Shown piece after piece: positions 51,499 through 59,017 of a stretch of DNA of 64,000 bases. The DNA lies in NCBI GenBank assembly GCA_016721115.1, contig JADKIW010000001.1, forward strand, positions 4,913,501 through 4,977,500. The letters are read 5' to 3'. A program made the position numbers and the translations under genes. How positions within the stretch are numbered: position 1 is the first letter of the stretch; every line of letters starts with the position of its first letter. The stretch is from Candidatus Defluviilinea proxima. GTDB lineage: Bacteria > Chloroflexota > Anaerolineae > Anaerolineales > Villigracilaceae. A model generated the notes under the pieces. It had not been told where the DNA came from, did not search any database, and worked only from the letters and a program-made list of their open reading frames with translations.

Positions 51499-51537
51499 AA
51501 GCAAGCAGGATTGACGTCTAAGTTTTGGTATGCGTAA
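51499..51537 (+). pseudogene. Duplicated 3' end fragment of the MerB-like gene
   Basis: 39 bases match 51361-51399 with 6 differences, and both end in a stop codon after SKFWY. The copy encodes KQAGLTSKFWYA where the gene has KQVGLKSKFWYV. It appears to be the remnant of a tandem copy or paralogue. Confidence 0.7.
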
Positions 51538-51546
51538 AATTACTTT

Positions 51547-52065
51547 ATGAAAAATGAAATTGAAGATACTCTAAAAGTTTTAATCGGCTTGCCTTTGTGG
51601 GATGCAGGACGCGCTGCGAGTCTTGAGTGGTTTAGTTTTGGCTGGCAACGCAATACTATCACCATGCGAAACGGAAAGACTAAGGTCGTCAGTGATTATT
51701 CATTGCATACAGAAGCAACTTGGCACATCGTGAATAACAAAAGAATCGTAGTAGCATCACAAGACCGCCTATATCCCGCTGGAGAAAATCCTTATAAAGA
51801 TTTATCGGATTTTGATTGGGATAAACCTGGCGTTAATCGGTGCGACGAAAGAATAAGCCAGTTTATAGAAGAGCACAAAGAGTCGCCTCTTGTTGTGCAA
51901 TCTTTAGAAGCGAACGATCTGGGAGGACTTAAACTTTATCTATCCAAAAAAACTATTCTGGAAATATTTCCTGCTTCGTCACTTGATTGTGAATATTGGC
52001 GATTCTTCGAGCCAGAAAATACAACAAAACATTTTGTTATAACTGCTCACGGTATAGAAGATTAG
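51547..52065 (+). CDS. Hypothetical protein
   Basis: 172 residues, MKNEIEDTLKVLIGLPLWDA at the start and ITAHGIED at the end. It is soluble, with WDAGRAASLEWFSFG near the N-terminus and LYLSKKTILEIFPASSLDCEYWRFFEP near the C-terminus in two parts. The layout resembles small immunity-type or DUF proteins, but I do not recognise the family. It is AT-rich relative to the flanking mevalonate genes and lacks a good ribosome site. Confidence 0.62.
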   Translation: MKNEIEDTLKVLIGLPLWDAGRAASLEWFSFGWQRNTITMRNGKTKVVSDYSLHTEATWHIVNNKRIVVASQDRLYPAGENPYKDLSDFDWDKPGVNRCDERISQFIEEHKESPLVVQSLEANDLGGLKLYLSKKTILEIFPASSLDCEYWRFFEPENTTKHFVITAHGIED

Positions 52066-52093
52066 GAATTATCCTTTGAAAGAAGGTTCTTAA

Positions 52094-53182
52094 ATGACAA
52101 CCCCACACAATCACACACACTCCCCCACCCTCCTCAAACCCGTCAAGCCTGTCGGCATCGTTGGCTACGGTGCGTACGTGCCACGGTATCGTCTGCCCGC
52201 GAAGGAAGTTGCGCGCGTATGGACAGGCGGCAAAGGCGGCGGACTTCCCATTAAAGAGAAAGCTGTCCCCGGGCTCGATGAAGATGTCATCACGATGTCT
52301 ATTGAAGCGGCGCGCAACGCCATGAAACGCGCACAAATTGACCCGACTGAATTGCGGGCGGTTTGGGTCGGGTCTGAGTCCCACCCTTATGCGGTGAAGC
52401 CAACCTCCACCTTAGTCGCTGAAGCGATTGGTGCCGTCCCCAACACGCAAGCCGCCGATTGGGAATTCGCCTGTAAAGCGGGCACCGAAGCATTGGTCGC
52501 CGCGATGGGCTTGGTCGGCTCGGGCATGGGACATTACGCCATGGCAATCGGCATGGACACTGCACAAGGCAAACCCGGCGACGCGCTCGAATATACTGCG
52601 GGCGCAGGTGGCGGTGCATATATCGTCGGTCCCGCCGAAGAGTCGCTGGCGATCATCAACTCATCGTATTCCTACGTCACCGACACGCCCGATTTCTGGC
52701 GGCGTGCCGATGCCAAGTATCCCGAACACGGCATGCGCTTCACGGGCGAGCCCGCCTACTTCAAACACATCACCGAAGCCGCCACGCATCTCATGGAAGC
52801 CTCAGGCACCACCGCCAAAGATTACAAGTGGGCAATCTTCCACCAGCCCAACACCAAGTTCCCGCAACGCGTTGCATCGGAACTCGGATTCAAAATGGAA
52901 CAGATCGAACCTGGCCTCCTCGTCCCTGTGATCGGAAATACATATGCGGGCGCGGCCATGATCGGACTCACAGCGACTCTCGACATCGCCCAACCCGGCG
53001 ATCGGATTCTCTGCGTCTCTTTCGGAAGTGGAGCTGGTTCCGACGCCTTCGACATCACCGTCACTGATAAAGCGCCGCTCCGCGCAGGTCTTGCAATGAA
53101 GACACAAGAATACATCGCGCGCCGGTCAGAAATTGATTACGCCACATATGTGCGCTTCCGTGGCAAGTTGCAAATGAAGTAA
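52094..53182 (+). CDS. Hydroxymethylglutaryl-CoA synthase, archaeal type
   Basis: 362 residues. GIVGYGAYVPRYRLPAKEV is the archaeal-type start, VGSESHPYAVKPTS holds the acid Glu, FACKAGTEAL the nucleophile Cys, and FHQPNTKFPQRVA the His. All three catalytic positions are intact. It joins acetyl-CoA and acetoacetyl-CoA to HMG-CoA, the substrate of the HMG-CoA reductase encoded 1.5 kb upstream. In archaea this enzyme forms a complex with a thiolase and a DUF35 protein; a thiolase homologue is 1.7 kb downstream, but no DUF35 gene is seen. Confidence 0.93.
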   Translation: MTTPHNHTHSPTLLKPVKPVGIVGYGAYVPRYRLPAKEVARVWTGGKGGGLPIKEKAVPGLDEDVITMSIEAARNAMKRAQIDPTELRAVWVGSESHPYAVKPTSTLVAEAIGAVPNTQAADWEFACKAGTEALVAAMGLVGSGMGHYAMAIGMDTAQGKPGDALEYTAGAGGGAYIVGPAEESLAIINSSYSYVTDTPDFWRRADAKYPEHGMRFTGEPAYFKHITEAATHLMEASGTTAKDYKWAIFHQPNTKFPQRVASELGFKMEQIEPGLLVPVIGNTYAGAAMIGLTATLDIAQPGDRILCVSFGSGAGSDAFDITVTDKAPLRAGLAMKTQEYIARRSEIDYATYVRFRGKLQMK

Positions 53183-53190
53183 AGTTAAAA

Positions 53191-53290
53191 CATGTCGCTG
53201 CGAGGCGCTCTTGTTCTTTGCCGAAGCAGTCTCCTCGTAACAGGAGATTGCTTCGTCGGGAAAAGCAAGAGCCCTCCTCGCAACGACATG
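53191..53290. repeat. Large intergenic hairpin repeat, CATGTCGCTGCGAGG class
   Basis: The outer arms CATGTCGCTGCGAGG and CCTCCTCGCAACGACATG pair with small mismatches. The inner part has GAAGCAGTCTCCT and AGGAGATTGCTTC. It is a larger relative of the element at 16.9 kb. The following ATTCATCATTCACC tract up to 53346 is another short repeat type, also found at the ABC ATPase start (about 18010-18040). Confidence 0.85.
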
Positions 53291-53354
53291 AGGTTACTTA
53301 CACGTCATACAACATTCTGCATTCATCATTCACCATTCATCATTTAGGAGTCCC

Positions 53355-54326
53355 ATGGCATTCTTCGACCTCCCACTCGACCAACTCAAGACCTACAAGC
53401 CAGAACGCACCGAACCGGCAGACTTCGATGCATTCTGGAAATCCACTTTGGATGAAGCGCGCAAGCATCCGCTCAACGCAACATTTGAGCGCGTTGACTA
53501 TGGACTCGCCGCGCAGGAAACTTTCGATGTCACCTTCAACGGCTTCGGCGGACAACCCATCAAAGGCTGGTTGATCCTTCCCACACAACGTTCGGGCAAG
53601 TTACCCTGTGTCGTTGAATTCATCGGCTACGGTGGCGGGCGCAACTTCCCCACTGACTGGCTCCTCTGGGCAAGCGTGAGATACGCCCACCTCATCATGG
53701 ATACCCGCGGACAAGGCGGCACATGGTCAACAGGTGATACACCCGATCTTTACGCCGAAGGTGGCAGTCCGCAATTCCCGGGTAGTATGACCAAAGGCAT
53801 TCTCGATCCCAAACATTACTTCTACCGCCGCGTCTTCACCGATGCCGTCCGCGCCATCGAGACAGCACGCTCTCACCCTGAAGTGGACGCAACCCAGATC
53901 GCCGTCACTGGCGGCTCACAAGGCGGTGGTATCAGCATCGCCGCCGCAGGACTTGTCCCTGACGTAGTTGCCGCCATGCCCGGTGTACCGTTCCTTTGTC
54001 ACTATCGCCGCGCCACAGAGATCTCGGATGGCTATCCATATAAAGAGATCGCCGAGTTCTGTCACGCCCAACGCGATAAGGTCGATGTAGTTTTCAATAC
54101 GCTTTCCTATTTCGATGGCGTCAACTTTGCCGCACGCGCCAAAGCAAAAGCATTATTCAACACCGCTCTAATGGACCAGATCTGCCCGCCTTCAACCGTC
54201 TTTGCCGCATACAATCACTGGGCTGGCGAAAAGGATATCAAGGTCTATCCGTACAACGGCCACGAAGGCGGCGGAACCTATCAGACAATTGAGAACATGA
54301 AGTTTTTGAAGAGCATTTGGAAATAA
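53355..54326 (+). CDS. Acetylxylan esterase / cephalosporin-C deacetylase family esterase
   Basis: 323 residues, normal for the AXE1 family. It starts MAFFDLPLDQLKTYKPE, has the lid-proximal RGQGGTWSTGDTPD, the nucleophile in AVTGGSQGGGISIAAAG, an acid in FNTALMDQICPPSTVFAAYN, and the base His in YPYNGHEGGGTYQ. No signal peptide, so it acts in the cytoplasm. It removes acetyl groups from short sugars or related esters. AGGAG precedes the start. Its place among mevalonate genes is unexplained. Confidence 0.93.
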   Translation: MAFFDLPLDQLKTYKPERTEPADFDAFWKSTLDEARKHPLNATFERVDYGLAAQETFDVTFNGFGGQPIKGWLILPTQRSGKLPCVVEFIGYGGGRNFPTDWLLWASVRYAHLIMDTRGQGGTWSTGDTPDLYAEGGSPQFPGSMTKGILDPKHYFYRRVFTDAVRAIETARSHPEVDATQIAVTGGSQGGGISIAAAGLVPDVVAAMPGVPFLCHYRRATEISDGYPYKEIAEFCHAQRDKVDVVFNTLSYFDGVNFAARAKAKALFNTALMDQICPPSTVFAAYNHWAGEKDIKVYPYNGHEGGGTYQTIENMKFLKSIWK

Positions 54327-54350
54327 CCATCTTGATCTGAGGAAAAGTAC

Positions 54351-54854
54351 ATGTTACCGGAAACCATCCAACTCGAAACCCTGCGCCAGAAAATCGAAGA
54401 TTCGGAGTACGAGGCCGGAGATAAAACAGACTATCTCAGCTATGGCAAGCCCAATGCGGCGCAGGCAAAACAAGCCAAGGAATTGATCGAAAGGCTCAAC
54501 CAAGAGAGCAAGTCCGCCAGAGCAGAATTAAAGCAATTGCTCACTACTCTGCGAGCCCAACACCCCCAGGCTGTTGAGGAATGGGTCGAGTATCATCTTG
54601 GTATTCTGCAAGTGATCGTCAATGAAAAGACAGAAGCCGTTATTACGCCTCGCAAAAATGTGGCCAAAGAGACGATCCAAAATTGGGAAAAGGTACGCGC
54701 GGGCGAGATCGAATATGTAAATATCAACTGGCATTTTTTGAAAGACTACAAAGCCAGTGTCAGGACGATCACAAATCATACAGATCCCAAAGAAGCTGGG
54801 CAAAGTACCAGTAACAACAAGTCCGCCAAATCTTGGTGGCCGTTCGGGAAGTAA
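54351..54854 (+). CDS. Hypothetical soluble helical protein
   Basis: 167 residues. It is largely helical and charged at the N-terminus (QLETLRQKIEDSEYEAGDKT, QAKQAKELIERLNQESKSAR), then has ILQVIVNEKTEAVI and a VRTITNHTD stretch. No cysteines, so it is not the DUF35 zinc protein expected near an archaeal-type HMG-CoA synthase. A short Ser/Lys tail ends in WWPFGK. The family was not recognised. The gene sits 24 bases after the esterase and 30 bases before the thiolase homologue. Confidence 0.65.
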   Translation: MLPETIQLETLRQKIEDSEYEAGDKTDYLSYGKPNAAQAKQAKELIERLNQESKSARAELKQLLTTLRAQHPQAVEEWVEYHLGILQVIVNEKTEAVITPRKNVAKETIQNWEKVRAGEIEYVNINWHFLKDYKASVRTITNHTDPKEAGQSTSNNKSAKSWWPFGK

Positions 54855-54884
54855 TCCAAAAAAGAAAATGGAAATTCTCTACAA

Positions 54885-56045
54885 ATGACAGACGTAGTAA
54901 TTGCAGGAATTGGACAAACAGAAGTCGGCGAGCATTGGGAGATCGGCCTGCGTGAGCTTGCCTTCGCCGCGATCAAAGACGCGCTCAAAGATGCGGGCGG
55001 TCTCAAACCGCAAGCGTTATTCGTTGGCAACATGCTCGCACCGAATCTTTCCAATCAGGCGCATCTCGGCGTGTTGCTCACCGATTACGCAGGCTTGCTC
55101 GGTATCGAAGCCGCCACGCTCGAAGCCGCGGGTGCATCGGGTGGTGCGGCCTTACGGCAGGGCTATCTCGCCGTTGCCAGTGGTATGGTGGATGTTGCCC
55201 TCGTTGTCGGCGTGGAAAAGTTCACTGACAAAGTTGGTTCGGGTGTTGAAGAGGCACTTTCTACTGTGAGCGATTCTGATTTCGAGGCCGTCCACGGCAT
55301 GACGCCCACCGCTCAAGCCGCGCTCCTCATGAAACGCTATATGCACGAAAACGATGTCCCTAAAGATGGTTTCGCTGGATTTGCGATCACCGCACATGCC
55401 AACGGAGTTGCCAACAAACGCGCCATGTTCCGCAAAGCCATCAAGCCTGAGACATATGCCAAAGCGGAGATCCTCAGCGACCCGCTCAACATGTTTGATA
55501 TGGCTCCCAATGCGGATGGCGCGGCCGCGCTCGTTCTGACTCGCCGCGAGTTGCTTCCGTCCGATTGGCATAACCCACTCGTGAAGATTTCTGGCTCCGC
55601 CGCTTCGTCAGACACATTGGCACTGCACGACCGTAAGGATGTGTTGTACTTCGACACTGCACAACTGTCCGCAGGTAAAGCGTTGAAGCAAGCGAATATC
55701 ATACTTGAAAACATCGACTTGTTTGAATATCACGATACATTCAGCATCTATGCCGCATTACAACTCGAGGCTGTCGGCTTTGCGATCAAAGGCAGAGGCT
55801 GGAAGCTCGCGGCTGATAATGAAATTGGATTGAAGGGAAAGATTCCCTGCGCCACAATGGGAGGTATGAAGGCACGTGGATTTGCAGGCGGGGCCGCAGG
55901 TGTGTATCAGGCCGTCGACGCAACGATCCAGCTTCGGGGTCAGGCTGAGGCGAATCAAGTCGCGGGAGCAAAGACCGCGTTGATACAGTCCCTTGGCGGA
56001 CCCGCATCTACGGCGATCAGTCACGTCCTGCAAAGCTTGGATTAA
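54885..56045 (+). CDS. Thiolase-fold protein lacking the usual catalytic residues
   Basis: 386 residues, the length and order of archaeal-type acetyl-CoA acetyltransferases: VVIAGIGQTEVGEHWEIGLR start, GYLAVASGMVDVALVVGVEK core, and a C-terminal QLRGQAEANQV region. Where active enzymes have EAACASGG, this protein has EAAGASGG (nucleophile Cys replaced by Gly). Where they have GHPxGATG, it has GFAGGAAG (His replaced by Phe). Both DNA stretches read cleanly. It is therefore probably not an active thiolase; it could be a structural partner of the HMG-CoA synthase or a binding protein. Confidence 0.87.
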   Translation: MTDVVIAGIGQTEVGEHWEIGLRELAFAAIKDALKDAGGLKPQALFVGNMLAPNLSNQAHLGVLLTDYAGLLGIEAATLEAAGASGGAALRQGYLAVASGMVDVALVVGVEKFTDKVGSGVEEALSTVSDSDFEAVHGMTPTAQAALLMKRYMHENDVPKDGFAGFAITAHANGVANKRAMFRKAIKPETYAKAEILSDPLNMFDMAPNADGAAALVLTRRELLPSDWHNPLVKISGSAASSDTLALHDRKDVLYFDTAQLSAGKALKQANIILENIDLFEYHDTFSIYAALQLEAVGFAIKGRGWKLAADNEIGLKGKIPCATMGGMKARGFAGGAAGVYQAVDATIQLRGQAEANQVAGAKTALIQSLGGPASTAISHVLQSLD

Positions 56046-56046
56046 C

Positions 56047-56104
56047 AGACGATGGACGATAGACCATTGACAATGATGGTCTATCGTCTACGGTCCACGG
56101 TCAT
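56047..56104. repeat. Palindromic repeat, GATAGACCAT class
   Basis: Perfect 13-base arms GACGATAGACCAT (56055-56067) and ATGGTCTATCGTC (56076-56088), plus CGGTCCACGGTCA. It lies between convergent genes and provides the last codons and stop of the membrane protein gene that starts at 56464. Confidence 0.85.
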
Positions 56105-56464
56105 ATTGATCAAGGTGGGAATTGTAAAAGCGGAAAGAATCGCCGCCAACCCAAACATCGTCGCAGGGACGAGCCAACGGGCGTTCACTAAATAATCTTG
56201 ATACAACAGAATCCCTTGAACGCGAAGTTTGGCAAGCATAATGGGCGGAAGACTCTGCACCGCAAAGAACAACGCTCCAAGAGATAACGCAATGACCAAG
56301 CCCAATACAAGATCGTTCCATGTGAAGAGCGCGGGACGCTGATTTGTGTGGATGCGTGCCATCACATCGACAGTGACACTGCGCGGCATGGACGCCAGCG
56401 GCTGAGAGTTGAGTGCGTCTTCGATGAGCGCATCTTCTTGTTGTGGAGTTAAGCGATGATCCAT
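56081..56464 (-). CDS. Membrane protein encoded with the ECF sigma factor (possible anti-sigma)
   Basis: 127 residues. The N-terminal cytoplasmic part (about 1-45, LTPQQEDALIEDALNSQPLA) is followed by two membrane helices (about 48-70 and 95-118). It overlaps the sigma gene by 16 bases, the usual arrangement for an anti-sigma factor. There is no HxxxCxxC zinc motif, so it is not a ZAS-type anti-sigma. Its last residues (TVDRRR) and TAG stop are encoded by a palindromic repeat. Confidence 0.72.
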   Translation of the reverse strand: MDHRLTPQQEDALIEDALNSQPLASMPRSVTVDVMARIHTNQRPALFTWNDLVLGLVIALSLGALFFAVQSLPPIMLAKLRVQGILLYQDYLVNARWLVPATMFGLAAILSAFTIPTLINMTVDRRR

Positions 56465-57015
56465 GAGTCCTCCAATTGAGCGAGCGTTTTGCGGAGTTGT
56501 TCCTTCGCGCGGAAAATACCCGTTTTGACAGTACCAAGCGGCAGGTTAAGAGTCGAGGCGATCTCGTCGTAGGATAGTTCGTTCTGGTAGCGAAGAGTAA
56601 TCAGCAGTTGGTAATTGGTGTCGAGGTTTTGAATCGCCTGACTCAAGCGTTGTCTGGTTTCATTCGATTCAAACTCAGATGCAGGGGAATTGAAGTGCGG
56701 TTCGGGGATATCTTCCATCACATCATCGCCAAGGTCATTGAGGGAACGACGCAAATTGGGCAGGCGGTTGTAGCAAAGATTCGTCACGATGCGATACAGC
56801 CACGTGCGAAATTGCGACTGCCCCTTGAAGTTGGGAAGCGCCGTCCACGCACGGACAAAGGTCTCTTGTGTGAGGTCGAGCGCTTCGTTCTCGTCCTTTA
56901 CAACACGCATGGCAAGGTTATAGACGTAACGTTGATGCGCATCCACAAGGGAAGCAAAGGCATCATGATTGCCTTTCTGCGCCTTCTGGATCAGGGTGGT
57001 TTCGGTATCTGCCAT
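56449..57015 (-). CDS. ECF-type RNA polymerase sigma factor
   Basis: 188 residues. Region 2 has YVYNLAMRVVKDENEALDLTQETFVRAWTAL (core DLTQETFVRAW) and FRTWLYRIVTNLCYN. Region 4 has LRYQNELSYDEIASTLNLPLGTVKT, a clear helix-turn-helix. A short acidic linker with DVMEDIPEPHF joins them. It is SigW/RpoE-like. A promoter with the same -35 and -10 motifs lies ahead of it and ahead of the divergent DUF4097 gene, so autoregulation is likely. Confidence 0.94.
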   Translation of the reverse strand: MADTETTLIQKAQKGNHDAFASLVDAHQRYVYNLAMRVVKDENEALDLTQETFVRAWTALPNFKGQSQFRTWLYRIVTNLCYNRLPNLRRSLNDLGDDVMEDIPEPHFNSPASEFESNETRQRLSQAIQNLDTNYQLLITLRYQNELSYDEIASTLNLPLGTVKTGIFRAKEQLRKTLAQLEDSWIIA

Positions 57016-57033
57016 ACGGTCTCTACAGGGTTA

Positions 57034-57059
57034 GACAGGGGAAAACGGAAAAAGTTTCA
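57034..57059 (-). promoter_or_regulatory. ECF-type promoter of the sigma gene
   Basis: On the minus strand, TGAAACTTTTTC, 9 bases, then CTGTC. Spacing and boxes are identical to those of the divergent promoter at 57141-57166. Confidence 0.7.
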
Positions 57060-57068
57060 GGCTTCGCC

Positions 57069-57134
57069 GACCATAGACCATGGACAATAGACGATGACCA
57101 CTGCTCCATGGTCCACGGTCTATGGTCCATCGTC
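57069..57134. repeat. Palindromic repeat between the two ECF promoters
   Basis: Arms GACCATAGACCATGGAC (57069-57085) and GTCCACGGTCTATGGTC (57111-57127) pair with one mismatch. It belongs to the same family as 56047-56104 and the first metH insertion. Confidence 0.82.
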
Positions 57135-57140
57135 CAAATG

Positions 57141-57166
57141 TGAAACTTTTTCGCAAACCGCCTGTC
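57141..57166 (+). promoter_or_regulatory. ECF-type promoter of the DUF4097 gene
   Basis: TGAAACTTTTTC, 9 bases, then CTGTC, with the start codon about 87 bases downstream. It matches the sigma gene's own promoter. Confidence 0.7.
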
Positions 57167-57252
57167 AAACGTAGTGACAACATATAATGCCCATTGCGTT
57201 TACAAAATGCACAATTTATAAACACAACGGGTATAACACAAGGAGAACGAAA

Positions 57253-58578
57253 ATGAAAAGACCTATTGTAATAACCCTTTTAGTATTGGCACTATTGTTT
57301 GTGCTTGCGGGCATTGGCGGGGTGGTATTCTTTGCCACACGCGGTAGTGGGGATTTCTTCACTGGAAGAATGACAGATCATGCCACCATTGAAGAGAACA
57401 AAATTCTCAAAGTGGATGCGGAAACCCCAGTCAAATTGAAAGTAGTTAATGGGGCAGGGAATGTCACGATCATCGGTGCGGATGTAACAACAGTTCAGGT
57501 CGATGTGGTAAAGACCGCTTACGCCACATCACAAGCTCGCGCAGACGAGGAAGTAAAAAAGATCAAATACGATATTGATCAAGCTGGCAACACCATTACG
57601 CTTACATATGAATACCCCACCATACGCACCAGCCCGCCCAATATTCCCACATTTAACACTAATTCAGACACCGTGGATTTCGTTGTCACTGTTCCTACTG
57701 AAGCAACAATTGACATTAACACCAAACTAGGTGAAGTGAGTGTCACAAGCATCAAAGGGAATGTCGCAATTGACAATAGCTTTGGCGATATAAGCGTACA
57801 AAATATCGAAGGCGCGCTGACGGTCTCGAACAACAGCGGCGAGATAGAAGCCACAGGCATCAAGGCTGGCTCTGACAATATCGAATTGAATTCAGACTTT
57901 GGCAACATCACCCTTGAACAAGCCAATGCCGCCAATATCACCTTCGACTCAAATAGCGGCAAGGTTACGCTCAAAGATGTCAATGCCACAGGTGACTTCT
58001 CCAGCAATTCCGATTTTGGCGACACAAAGTTCGAGAATGGCACCGCCGCATCGGTCACCATTGAATCCAAAAGCGGCAAGGTCGCATTGACCAAGGTCAA
58101 AGTTAGCAAGCTCATCAAAGTACAGGATGATTTCGGCGATATCACATTGACACAGGCCATGGCCACATCGTATGACCTGCACACCAACAGCGGCTCAGTC
58201 ACAGTGGATGGCGCAAAAGGCACACTCAAAGCGTACACAGATTTCGGCAACATCGAAGTTACAAATGCCCAAGCTGTCACGCTCAACCTTGTGACCAAGA
58301 GTGGCAGTGTTGAATTCAGCGGCTCGCTTGGCACAGGCCCACATACAGTCGCGACCGATTTTGGCAACATCACACTCGCTCTGCCCACCGACTCAAAACT
58401 GGATGTGGATCTCAAAACCGATTTCGGCAAGATCAAATCAGATCTACCCATCACGGTCACAGTAACGGGAAGTTCAAGCAGTGATAAGGAAGAGATCGCA
58501 GGAGCCGTCAACGGCGGCGGCGCACAACTCACAGTCAAAACGAACAGCGGCAGCATCAACATCAATGCCATGAAGTAA
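57253..58578 (+). CDS. Exported DUF4097-type repeat protein, probable ECF-regulon member
   Basis: 441 residues from ATG 57253, with AGGAGA upstream; the longer frame begins in the promoter leader. One N-terminal membrane helix (IVITLLVLALLFVLAGIGGV) anchors it. From about residue 55 on, it is a long run of short beta-strand repeats alternating NSGKVTLKDV and DFGNITLEQA forms, about 20 residues each, which should build a right-handed parallel beta-helix. No catalytic motif. Several such proteins are envelope-stress targets. The shared promoter supports control by the divergent sigma factor. Confidence 0.88.
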   Translation: MKRPIVITLLVLALLFVLAGIGGVVFFATRGSGDFFTGRMTDHATIEENKILKVDAETPVKLKVVNGAGNVTIIGADVTTVQVDVVKTAYATSQARADEEVKKIKYDIDQAGNTITLTYEYPTIRTSPPNIPTFNTNSDTVDFVVTVPTEATIDINTKLGEVSVTSIKGNVAIDNSFGDISVQNIEGALTVSNNSGEIEATGIKAGSDNIELNSDFGNITLEQANAANITFDSNSGKVTLKDVNATGDFSSNSDFGDTKFENGTAASVTIESKSGKVALTKVKVSKLIKVQDDFGDITLTQAMATSYDLHTNSGSVTVDGAKGTLKAYTDFGNIEVTNAQAVTLNLVTKSGSVEFSGSLGTGPHTVATDFGNITLALPTDSKLDVDLKTDFGKIKSDLPITVTVTGSSSSDKEEIAGAVNGGGAQLTVKTNSGSININAMK

Positions 58579-58630
58579 AATTACAGGGCGTGGAAAAAAT
58601 CCACGCCCTGCTTTTTCGAAAGGAACTCTC

Positions 58631-58966
58631 ATGGACGGACTCATCCCCTGCCTTGGCATCGTCACCATACTCATCATAATTTTCGGCTTCCTCGCTTTCC
58701 TGCGTTACATGAACTACAAAGAAACCCTCGCCCTCGCCGAAAAAGGTCTCACCAAACCCGAAGGCAAACCAACCAGCAATCTTTTACGTTGGGGGATCGT
58801 CATCTCTGCACTTGGATTCGCACTCTCAGTCGGACTCTACCCGATCGGCTTTGGTTCTGGCAACGATTACCCGCTTCACCTCGGACCGTGGATGTTGGGA
58901 GGCTTCGTCCCGCTTTTTCTTGGCCTCGGGCTGATTCTCATTCACTATTTGACAGATAAGAATTGA
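58631..58966 (+). CDS. Small membrane protein
   Basis: 111 residues with three hydrophobic helices (about 5-27, 50-70 and 85-106) and a short cytoplasmic loop ETLALAEKGLTKPEGKP. The loop resembles the DUF6249-type membrane proteins that often accompany ECF sigma genes. It lies 52 bases after the DUF4097 gene with its own AAAGGA ribosome site, so it may be co-transcribed. Confidence 0.75.
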   Translation: MDGLIPCLGIVTILIIIFGFLAFLRYMNYKETLALAEKGLTKPEGKPTSNLLRWGIVISALGFALSVGLYPIGFGSGNDYPLHLGPWMLGGFVPLFLGLGLILIHYLTDKN

Positions 58967-58979
58967 TAATTTGGATTCA

Positions 58980-59017
58980 GCCAGCTTGCTGGCGTATTGC
59001 AGTAGCAAGCTACTGCA
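58980..59017. repeat. Tandem palindromes GCCAGC-TT-GCTGGC and TGCAGTAGC-AA-GCTACTGCA
   Basis: Two short perfect hairpins side by side. The second contains the TAG stop codon of the GH13 gene (59012-59010). Confidence 0.8.
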
